A stretch of 54,445 nt of DNA from Cohaesibacter sp. (GTDB taxonomy: Bacteria > Pseudomonadota > Alphaproteobacteria > Rhizobiales > Cohaesibacteraceae): positions 1-54,445 of the forward strand of contig JAOXSG010000774.1 of assembly GCA_025800105.1 (NCBI GenBank), written 5' to 3'. Under the pieces are notes generated by a model. That model did not search any database. It saw only the letters and a program-made list of their open reading frames with translations, and was not told where the DNA came from. Below are positions 8,398-15,537 of this stretch, one piece after another (position 1 is the first letter of the stretch; every line of letters starts with the position of its first letter). Made by a program: the position numbers and the translations under genes.

Positions 8398-8949
8398 TTA
8401 GGCTGCTTTAATGGCGTCAATATTCTTGTTCAGGGCTTCCTGCACTGGTGCGACGATATCTTGCGCGCCTTTGTTGACAGTTTCCTGAAAGTCTTTTGCT
8501 TGTGCAGAGACTGCATCAAATTGTGTGCGGGCAAAAGCGGTCTGCACTTCAATGGCATCGCCAACGCTTTTCACGGCCAGAATGTCACGAATGAAATTGA
8601 AGCCAGCTTCAACATTGGCCTGAGCCGCATCAAGAGCTTTCTTATTCAGCTCCATGCCGGCTTCGCGCGCTGTATCGATGCTTTTTTCGACAGCAGCATT
8701 TTGCTCATCAGCGGCTGCGCGGGCAGTTTCGTAATTGTCGCGGGCAGAAGCAATGCCTTTTTCGGCCATATCGCGCACCATTTCAGGCATCATCTGCACA
8801 GACAGATCCATATTTGGCAAATCGAATGAAGGCATGGCAAAAATATCCTTGCTCTCTTCTTTCTTGGCAGCAGTTTCTGTTTTGGCGGCCGCTTTTGGGG
8901 CAGCTTTCGGTGCGGCTTTTTTGGCAGCAGGTGCTTTTGCAGTGGTCAT
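8398..8949 (-). CDS. Phasin (PHB granule-associated protein), long form with Ala/Lys-rich N-terminus
   Basis: This 183-residue protein has an N-terminal Lys/Ala/Pro-rich tail (about residues 3-40, KAPAAKKAAPKAAPKAAAK) and then a helical, amphipathic phasin domain (about 55-180: VRDMAEKGIASARDNYETARAAADE ... ELNKKALDAAQANVEAGFNF). Phasins coat polyhydroxybutyrate granules and control their number and size. The basic tail resembles DNA-binding phasins that tether granules to the nucleoid, but that role here is inference. The start at 8949 has an AAGGA ribosome binding site; the frame is open further upstream without support. A paralogue lies at 9471, and the two share AMELN/VDLNKKAL and QTA motifs. 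Confidence 0.85.
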   Translation of the reverse strand: MTTAKAPAAKKAAPKAAPKAAAKTETAAKKEESKDIFAMPSFDLPNMDLSVQMMPEMVRDMAEKGIASARDNYETARAAADEQNAAVEKSIDTAREAGMELNKKALDAAQANVEAGFNFIRDILAVKSVGDAIEVQTAFARTQFDAVSAQAKDFQETVNKGAQDIVAPVQEALNKNIDAIKAA

Positions 8950-9059
8950 TTCTCTATCCTTGTAACGCAGCTTGTTTATCAAAGTCACTTTGCCCTGATT
9001 AAGCCAAGTGATCCCTTGATCTGGCTTTTGCCTTGCGCGAGATACGCTCACCCAAACCC

Positions 9060-9325
9060 TAGGTTGAGAACTCATATTCTTGTTGTTTTCGGCGTCAAAA
9101 CGGCAAAGAACTGGTTGTTTTATGAGTTTCGGGAGGGGTGTTCCCCCTTTCAAACTCATAAAGCGGCCAGATCGCAGCCGTTTTGTCGTCCTTTGGATCC
9201 TGCTCTGCTGTTTGATTTCAGCGTTGCAAAATTTTGAAAATCAACCAGATTTCCGGCAATTTTACGCCTTGAACTCAAACAGCACAGCAAGACCGAAAGC
9301 GACAAGAATATGAGACCTCAACCTA
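9060..9325. mobile_element. MITE-like non-coding element with ~33-bp terminal inverted repeats
   Basis: Positions 9060-9092 and the complement of 9293-9325 agree at 29 of 33 bases, both starting TAGGTTGAG and sharing CTCATATTCTTGT. Between them there is no convincing gene. A second inverted repeat (9119-9129 with 9152-9162, TTTATGAGTTT) sits inside. Both ends carry a TA that could be a TA target duplication, as made by IS630/mariner-type transposases, though TA could also belong to the repeat. The first 16 bases resemble the dispersed TAGGCTCAGGACTCAT repeat found elsewhere in the window. It lies 110 bp upstream of the first phasin start and could affect its transcription. Confidence 0.55.
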
Positions 9326-9446
9326 AAGATCCGCTTTTGCTATATTTTAAAAGCTGATCTTCTCGCAACAAAACCAGAGGAAATTCTTTACTATATTGAT
9401 GATGTGCGCCGCAGTTTTGAGCGCCGCACAAGAGGTTATCTTTGAT

Positions 9447-9467
9447 CAAAAAGGCGAAAGCCTTTTG
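9447..9467 (-). terminator. Short terminator hairpin after the second phasin gene
   Basis: AAAAGGC-GAAA-GCCTTTT forms a 7-bp stem with a GAAA tetraloop immediately downstream of the phasin stop and continues into T residues on the minus strand. It partly overlaps the run-out of the gene. Confidence 0.65.
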
Positions 9468-9470
9468 ACC

Positions 9471-9851
9471 TTAGCCTTTTTTGGCAGTCGCATCCGCAGC
9501 GGCTTTGGTTGCAGCTTCGCCCATTTCACGAGCCACTTCGCCGAAACGCTGCATTTGAGACTGAACATAAGCAGTTTGCAATTCCATTGCTTCGTTCAGA
9601 TCTTTTGCCTTGACCAGTTTGGTGGCCAGATCAAAGGAAGCGTTGACGCTTTCCTCTGTTGCAGACAGGGCTTTTTTGTTCAGATCAACAGCACCGTTGC
9701 GCATGGTCTCGGCAGAGCCTTCAACCTTTGCAGCAGCATCATTGGCAGCAGAGACAAATTCATCAAATGCCTTACGGGCTTGCTCAACGCCTTTTTCAGC
9801 CATATCGCGAACCTGGGTTGGTACTTCAAATGCTTCTGGGGTTTTCATCAT
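9471..9851 (-). CDS. Phasin, short form
   Basis: The 126-residue protein is entirely a phasin helix bundle: PEAFEVPTQVRDMAEKGVEQARKAF, then DLNKKALSATEESVNASFDLATKLVKAKDLNEAMELQTAYVQSQMQ. It lacks the Lys/Ala-rich N-terminal tail of the paralogue at 8398. The start at 9851 is set by an AGGAG eight bases upstream. Its own promoter region carries two exact 16-base repeats (9890-9932) and a TTGCA palindrome, probably binding the PHB-responsive repressor PhaR. It is about 520 bp from the first phasin with a MITE-like element between, so the two are separate transcription units. No PHB synthase gene is in the window. Confidence 0.85.
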   Translation of the reverse strand: MMKTPEAFEVPTQVRDMAEKGVEQARKAFDEFVSAANDAAAKVEGSAETMRNGAVDLNKKALSATEESVNASFDLATKLVKAKDLNEAMELQTAYVQSQMQRFGEVAREMGEAATKAAADATAKKG

Positions 9852-9889
9852 AATAATATCTCCTGGCCAATCTCTGGCGCGCAACTCTC

Positions 9890-9932
9890 TTTGTGCGATG
9901 CAACATAGCATTCACTTTTGTGCGATGCAACA
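9890..9932. promoter_or_regulatory. Tandem TTTGTGCGATGCAACA sites upstream of the short phasin gene
   Basis: The 16-mer TTTGTGCGATGCAACA occurs exactly twice, at 9890 and 9917 (27 bp apart), 39-81 bp upstream of the phasin start. A related palindrome TTGCACTGCAA lies at 10027-10037. TGC-rich sites like these are what PhaR-type phasin repressors bind in alphaproteobacteria; the assignment to PhaR is inference. The remaining stretch to 10322 holds a CtrA-type box and no gene. Confidence 0.5.
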
Positions 9933-10162
9933 ATTATTTTCGCATCCGCATTCTTACCTAGACCTTTTAATAGTGATTTTATATGGCAAATAAATGAAGG
10001 ATATCTGCGCTTTTTTGTCTATTATTTTGCACTGCAACAAACAAAACAATCATGCTTCGTCCTGTTTGCTCTGTGCTTGTACGTCTTGCTGCATTAACCA
10101 AACGCGCGCATTTCTGCCGCACTTTGCGCTCTAGATATGGATTTGACGGTCATAAAGCGGTA

Positions 10163-10177
10163 TTAACAGAGTGTTAA
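10163..10177. promoter_or_regulatory. CtrA-type box (TTAA-N7-TTAA) upstream of the giant kinase gene
   Basis: TTAACAGAGTGTTAA matches the full CtrA recognition consensus TTAA-N7-TTAA, about 145 bp before the start codon of the PdhS-like kinase. CtrA is the master cell-cycle regulator whose phosphorylation is controlled through kinases of this type, so a regulatory loop is plausible. A chance match in A/T-rich DNA is possible. Confidence 0.45.
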
Positions 10178-10322
10178 GGATTTGTCGGATTGGCGCTGCT
10201 ATCCGACTGGTACAATTGGCTCAGCCCTATTATGAGCTAGCCATGGTCCTGAAAAAATTCAGGTCCAGACACTGAGAAGATGCAAGACCGGGAAGATTTG
10301 AGACCGGATCAAAGGGGACTTT

Positions 10323-13300
10323 ATGCCTGTTCTAACCACGGCCTCCCATATTATGCCATATCTGGCCCTGACCGCCCATCCTGCGATTGGCGCGGTTTTG
10401 CTTGATCCACGTCCGGCATGGGTCTGGAATCATGAAGGCAACCGCATCATCTGGTCCAATGCTGCGGGTCTGGCATTTTTTCAGGAAAGTGACATGCAAT
10501 CCCTGCTTGATCGCACCTTTGGCGATGTGCATCCGGCGCGCCGCCATTTGGCGCGGCTGGCGCTTAATTCGCGCACCAATGCGCCTTTGCTCGATCGCTT
10601 GCGTTTTTTCCTTGGTATGAATGCCGTTACCACCACCTGTCTTTGCAAAAAGTTGGAAGTGGAAGGGGAGAGCATGGTGCTGGTCCTGTCAACGGATGCG
10701 GATATCGACAAGCTGGATGAGGCACAATCTGCCACCCGGCTGGTTGAGGCCCTTAGCCCCAATCCTCCGGTTTTGGCGGCCATTATGGATGGGGACAGCC
10801 ATGTTCTGGCTGCGTCAACCGGGTTTGAAAGCCTTGTCGATTTTTCTCAGGATATTGATGCGCTGTTATCCGGTGCGGATGAAGATTGCGCTCTGGCCAT
10901 TGATCTGTTGAAAGACGATACTGCAAAGCGCATTGGTGGCGTTGCCCGTGTTGGTCAGGGTTTGGATGCGCGCTATTTGTTGCTGGTGGCCCAGCAAGAT
11001 GATACGGACAGCATGCTTGCCGATTTCAGCGCTCTTGAGGATGGCGACGAAAGTGGCCCTTATATCAGCGAAGAGGATATGGCCAAAGAAGCTGATATTT
11101 TTGACATGTCGTCTGATGCCATTCGCCATGGTTTGGATAACAAAGCGGGACAGCCTTCGATGCTGGAGCATTTGGAAGGTGTGACATTTGCCAAAGATGG
11201 GGCATCGGATCATATTGAGCGTCCTCTACAGGAAGCACGCCACGATCAAGAGGATGGAGCAGATGATACGGGCTCCTCTTCCCATATCAAAGATCCGGCC
11301 CAGCCTGCGTCCAATATTGTGACTTTGCCATTTGGCCAATCTCAAGGGGAGCGGCGCCTTTCTGAAATCGAGAAGAAAGAGGCAAGCAAAGCGAAAGAAA
11401 AAGCTCCTGTCTTGGTGGCATCTGAGGGGCCAAAGGATGACAATCCACCCATTGATCTCTCCATGGCGGCAAAAGCAAAGTCTGGCGCAAAAGGCTCCAG
11501 TCCCTTTGTCTTTGATAAGGATGGCGGGCCTTATCATTTTGTCTGGGAGAGCGATGAAATTGGCCGTTTTTCTTTCATCTCCAAAGATTTATCGCTTGCT
11601 GTTGGTCCCGATCATGCCGCCATTGTCGGGCAAAGCTGGGCGGAATTGGCTGCGCGCCTTGATATGGATAAAGACGGTCAGGTGGCCGCTGCCTTTGATG
11701 AGCGCGATACCTGGACGGGTCTGAGCGTTTATTGGCCTGTGCAAGACCATGACGTTGCCATTCCGGTCGAATTGACCGGCCTACCTGTCTTTGGGCGCTT
11801 CCATGGTTTTCAGGGGTTCCGGGGCTTTGGCATTTGCCGGGCGCATTTGGCTGTTTCGCTTTCTGATCTGCACTCAGATTTGCCCCTGCCCGCACCAGAG
11901 GCCGCACCAGCCACTGATGCGCTGAAAGAAGAGGATGGACAAGAGGAGCCTGCCCCCCTCGCCCTTGATCATTCCCTGCTGGATGATGATTTGCTGGCAG
12001 CGGCAGATCTGGCTGTTAAAACCGCAGGGGAAGTGGTTTCCGGTCGTGGGCAGCAGAGCGAAGAGGCAACTGAGACCCCTTCCAAGCAACCGACTGATAA
12101 AGAGGCCGACAAAGTGGCCGCGGCCATGCATCGTCTGCTCGATGAGCAAGAGCAAAAACCAGACGTCGCTGATAGCCCTGATTTTGAGGCAGATGACGAC
12201 AGCGCGGCGCAAACGGCGATTGAAGGTCAGAGCCTTTCTGATCCATCGGTGCTTGATATGACACGCTCTGACGAGCCATCTGATTTGCCTGACGATGCTT
12301 TATCGGACGAGGAGGAGGATCTCTCCCATCTCAGTCAAAGCGAACAGGATGCCTTTGAGCAGATTGCCGAAGCGTTGGTAGAGGAAGAAGAAGAAGAAGA
12401 AGAAGAAGAAGATCAAAATCAGGAGCCGCAGCCAGAGACGCAAGACGATGACCAAGGTGAAGCATTTGCTGCATCTGATACGCCAATTGCGGATCCTGGG
12501 CGTGATGAAACAGAGCTGAATGAGCCGTCTGATCTGGCTGAAGCTGACGACACAGCGTCGGACCATGACGGTGCTGACTTGGCTGATCTGGTTCCAGACC
12601 ATGAGGTTTCCTCTGCGTTGCAAGAAGAGGACAGCACAGTCATGATTGCTGAGATGCCCCATAAGAAACGCAAGAAAAAGAAGAAGAAACACAAAAAGAT
12701 CAAAGCTGCCAAAGCCTCTCTTGTTGCTGATCAAAAAGAAGAGGCACAGGAAAACGTTGCCGATATCGTAGCGCCTTGTGATGACGATCAGGATGATTAT
12801 GCAGCGATAGACGCTGTCTCTGACATGTCTCAAGAAAGCGCATCTGAGGCAGAAGATGACAAGGCTTTGAGCAAAACTGAGAAGAAGCGCAAGAAAGCTG
12901 AGCAGAAAAAGAAGAAAAAAGAAGAAAAGCTAAAAGACAAAAAGCTCAAAAAGAAACGCAAACGCAAAAAACTGCGCAAAGAAGAGGCGCGCCTCAAGGC
13001 ACTGAAAAAAGCCAGCAAGTCAGAGACAGATCTGGAAGCCAGCGAACCAGAACAGGGGGATGATGGGCAGAATGACGATGCGCATCTTGCGGCTTTGTCT
13101 TCGGTTGTGGGTGTTGCATCCGCTGATCTGTTGTTTGACGCAGCGGCTGAGGAGAAAGAGCAAGAGACTGCTGTCCTCTCTTCAACTGATGCCCTCTTGG
13201 ATGATGCAAAAAAGACTGTAACAGAGGCAGAGATTGAGACTGATATAGTTGACAATGCCAGCCTTGACGCTCTTGAAACCGATGAGTCTGATGAGGAGGT

Positions 13301-15311
13301 TGGTGCCTCTGAACAGTCCGATATGGCTGAAGCTGAGAGATCAGAAGATGATCAGGATGACACAGCGCTAAAGAGTGCAGCCTCTATCGCATTTCGCGAT
13401 ATTCTGGCCATGGATCCTGCCTTTCGCCATTTGCATGATGGCAAATCCGGCGAGGATGCGGAAACAGAGCATGAAGATCCCGGCAAACAGGCAATGCGTC
13501 GCCGCAATCAATCCGGGCCACGTTTTGAGGCTTTGCTGGGCGGGCTGACCGATGGGCAAGGCGAAGATGCCACCTCCCTTGATGTCGTGGAGGAGGCAGA
13601 CAAGGAGAGCGCCTCTGCTGATCCTATTGACGAGATGCCAGAGCCGCTAAAAGCTGACATTGCTCCGTATAGCGAGACTGAAGATGGACCTGCCGTGATT
13701 GCCCTATCGCATGAAGCCAAAGGGCCGGTTGATCTCTTTCCTGATGATGCCCATGGCGACGATGTAAAGGACAATCATGGTGATAACGCCAGTGATGAGC
13801 GCAACACGAGCGAGCCACCTGCCGCTGTTGCTGCTGCCTCTTGGGATATGACCAATGATTTGTCTCCTGTTCTGGATAAAATTCCGTTTGCCCTGATGAT
13901 TTCTGCAAGCCAGAAGCCAGTTTATGCCAATAGCAAGGCGCTTGAACTGCTTGATTTTGACAGTTTGCAGCAATTTGAAGAGGCAGGTGGCATGGAAGCC
14001 CTGTTTGGTCGTTTGCCCGGTGACTGGCTGACCAAAACGCAAGGGCTGTCAAATTTGCGCAAGCGCGATGGCTCGCCTTTCTCTGCTGATGTCAAGATTT
14101 CCTCCATCCAGTGGCAGAAAGAGCCTGCGGCCCTGCTCACTTTTGAAGCGGCGCAGACAGAAGCGCCGGGCATTGGTCTTTCGGAAGAAGATCAAAAGAT
14201 TGCCGAGCTGGAAGCTATTCTGGATACAGCCACAGATGGTGTGATTGTGCTGGATGAGCGCGCCTGTATCTTGCGTATGAACCATTCTGCCGAAGCCTTG
14301 TTTGAAGTGGACCGCCATGACATGGCGGGCAACAGTTTCCTTGATTTGCTGGCCGAGGAAAGCCACAAAGATGCCATTGATTATCTGGATGGATTGGTGG
14401 CCAATGGGGTTGCCTCTGTTTTGAATGATGGGCGCGAGGTGATTGGGCGTATTTCATCGGGTGGTCTTATTCCGCTTTTCATGACCATGGGTCGGGTTGC
14501 CATTCCCGGCACCAACCGCTTCTGTGCGGTGGTGCGCGATATTGCGCAATGGAAACGGGTGGAAGAGGATTTGCTGGCCGAAAAACGCCGGGCGGAGAAA
14601 GCAAGCCATCAGAAATCTGATTTTCTTGCCAAGATCAGCCATGAAATCCGCACGCCCTTGAATGCGATTATCGGCTTTTCGGAAGTCATGATGGATGAGC
14701 GCTTTGGCGCTGTGGGCAATGAGCGCTATAAGGATTATCTGAAAGATATTCACACATCGGGCAGCCATATTATGAGCCTGATCAATGATTTGCTGGATCT
14801 ATCAAAAGTAGAAGCAGGCAAGATGGATTTGTCCTTTCAGGCCACCGAGTTAAACGCCCTGATTCAGGAAAGTGTCGGACTGATGCAGCCTCAGGCCAAT
14901 CGGGAACAGATCATCATTCGCACCTCTCTTGCTTCCAGTTTGCCTGATGTGGTGGGGGATGCACGCTCTTTGCGCCAGATCATTTTGAACCTTTTGTCCA
15001 ATGGCGTGAAATATACCCCAGCCGGGGGACAGGTGATCATTTCCACATCCTATGAGGAAAATGGTGAGGTGATCCTGCGCATTCGCGATACCGGCATTGG
15101 CATGAGCGAGGAAGAAGCCAAAATGGCGCTTGAGCCTTTCCGGCAAGTCTCTTCCACCGCCAATAAGGGCGGACAGGGAACCGGCCTTGGCCTGCCCTTG
15201 ACCAAAGCTTTGGTGGAAGCCAACCGGGCCCGGTTCTCACTGGTCAGTGCCCGCGATCATGGCACGCTGGTCGAGATCACTTTCCCCAATGCCCGTGTGC
15301 TGGCGGGATAG
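10323..15311 (+). CDS. Giant PdhS-like PAS sensor histidine kinase with long acidic/lysine-rich central region
   Basis: The 1662-residue protein has no membrane segment. It begins with a PAS-like domain (about 15-120, RPAWVWNHEGNRIIWSNAAGLAFF), has a second PAS-like part near 401-500 (GGPYHFVWESDEIGRFSF), two PAS domains at about 1177-1290 and 1295-1415, then HisKA (SHEIRTPLNAIIGFSEVM, phosphorylated His1440) and HATPase_c (NLLSNGVKYTP, DTGIGM, GQGTGLGLPLTKALVE). This end closely matches the PdhS/PleC/DivJ group that feeds the DivK-CtrA pathway. Between about 500 and 1170 lies low-complexity sequence: a run of ten Glu at 687-696, a Lys cluster near 781-795, and a highly charged Lys/Glu stretch near 853-897. 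Relatives I know are around 1000-1200 residues, so the expansion is unusual. A CtrA-type box lies upstream. A terminator follows directly, so it is probably monocistronic. Confidence 0.9.
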   Translation: MPVLTTASHIMPYLALTAHPAIGAVLLDPRPAWVWNHEGNRIIWSNAAGLAFFQESDMQSLLDRTFGDVHPARRHLARLALNSRTNAPLLDRLRFFLGMNAVTTTCLCKKLEVEGESMVLVLSTDADIDKLDEAQSATRLVEALSPNPPVLAAIMDGDSHVLAASTGFESLVDFSQDIDALLSGADEDCALAIDLLKDDTAKRIGGVARVGQGLDARYLLLVAQQDDTDSMLADFSALEDGDESGPYISEEDMAKEADIFDMSSDAIRHGLDNKAGQPSMLEHLEGVTFAKDGASDHIERPLQEARHDQEDGADDTGSSSHIKDPAQPASNIVTLPFGQSQGERRLSEIEKKEASKAKEKAPVLVASEGPKDDNPPIDLSMAAKAKSGAKGSSPFVFDKDGGPYHFVWESDEIGRFSFISKDLSLAVGPDHAAIVGQSWAELAARLDMDKDGQVAAAFDERDTWTGLSVYWPVQDHDVAIPVELTGLPVFGRFHGFQGFRGFGICRAHLAVSLSDLHSDLPLPAPEAAPATDALKEEDGQEEPAPLALDHSLLDDDLLAAADLAVKTAGEVVSGRGQQSEEATETPSKQPTDKEADKVAAAMHRLLDEQEQKPDVADSPDFEADDDSAAQTAIEGQSLSDPSVLDMTRSDEPSDLPDDALSDEEEDLSHLSQSEQDAFEQIAEALVEEEEEEEEEEDQNQEPQPETQDDDQGEAFAASDTPIADPGRDETELNEPSDLAEADDTASDHDGADLADLVPDHEVSSALQEEDSTVMIAEMPHKKRKKKKKKHKKIKAAKASLVADQKEEAQENVADIVAPCDDDQDDYAAIDAVSDMSQESASEAEDDKALSKTEKKRKKAEQKKKKKEEKLKDKKLKKKRKRKKLRKEEARLKALKKASKSETDLEASEPEQGDDGQNDDAHLAALSSVVGVASADLLFDAAAEEKEQETAVLSSTDALLDDAKKTVTEAEIETDIVDNASLDALETDESDEEVGASEQSDMAEAERSEDDQDDTALKSAASIAFRDILAMDPAFRHLHDGKSGEDAETEHEDPGKQAMRRRNQSGPRFEALLGGLTDGQGEDATSLDVVEEADKESASADPIDEMPEPLKADIAPYSETEDGPAVIALSHEAKGPVDLFPDDAHGDDVKDNHGDNASDERNTSEPPAAVAAASWDMTNDLSPVLDKIPFALMISASQKPVYANSKALELLDFDSLQQFEEAGGMEALFGRLPGDWLTKTQGLSNLRKRDGSPFSADVKISSIQWQKEPAALLTFEAAQTEAPGIGLSEEDQKIAELEAILDTATDGVIVLDERACILRMNHSAEALFEVDRHDMAGNSFLDLLAEESHKDAIDYLDGLVANGVASVLNDGREVIGRISSGGLIPLFMTMGRVAIPGTNRFCAVVRDIAQWKRVEEDLLAEKRRAEKASHQKSDFLAKISHEIRTPLNAIIGFSEVMMDERFGAVGNERYKDYLKDIHTSGSHIMSLINDLLDLSKVEAGKMDLSFQATELNALIQESVGLMQPQANREQIIIRTSLASSLPDVVGDARSLRQIILNLLSNGVKYTPAGGQVIISTSYEENGEVILRIRDTGIGMSEEEAKMALEPFRQVSSTANKGGQGTGLGLPLTKALVEANRARFSLVSARDHGTLVEITFPNARVLAG

Positions 15312-15333
15312 GCAAAGACCGGATTTGCTTTTG

Positions 15334-15361
15334 AAAGGGTCGCTGCTATCAGCGGCCCTTT
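15334..15361 (+). terminator. Intrinsic terminator of the giant kinase gene
   Basis: A 12-bp stem (AAAGGGTCGCTG with its complement, one G-T pair) and a CTAT loop are followed by a T run, 22 bp after the kinase stop codon. Confidence 0.85.
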
Positions 15362-15371
15362 TTTGCTCTTA

Positions 15372-15432
15372 GTGCCCGATTTGAAAGTCTCGATATGAGA
15401 CTTTTAGGCCGCATCTCCAACCCTCTCCCCCT
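15372..15432. repeat. Interspersed intergenic repeat, copy 1 (AAAGTCTC hairpin plus pyrimidine tract)
   Basis: GTGCCCGATTT is followed by an 8-bp hairpin (AAAGTCTC/GAGACTTT, 15384-15404), TTAGGCCGCAT, and the pyrimidine tract CCCTCTCCCCCTTCTTCC. The same order of blocks recurs at 21096-21160, and its first and third blocks at 33198-33226. Function unknown; it sits downstream of a terminator and upstream of the sulfatase. Confidence 0.65.
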
Positions 15433-15537
15433 TCTTCCTCTTCAAGCCTTTGTGAGCGCCGGATTTAAGGCTGGCATGATACCGCGAATTTGCTAGAGTT
15501 TGACCGATTGCATTTCTGTCACAGGCCTTTGAAATTC

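Noticed and set aside
10238..10262. CCTGAA-AAAA-TTCAGG hairpin in front of the giant kinase gene
   Set aside because: Only a 6-bp stem without a T run; too weak to call a terminator or riboswitch.
12300..13255. Minus-strand open frames with Phe/Leu-rich and Ser-rich products in the middle of the kinase gene
   Set aside because: They are the complement of the Glu and Lys codon runs (GAA to TTC, AAG to CTT). Their membrane-like look is an artefact.
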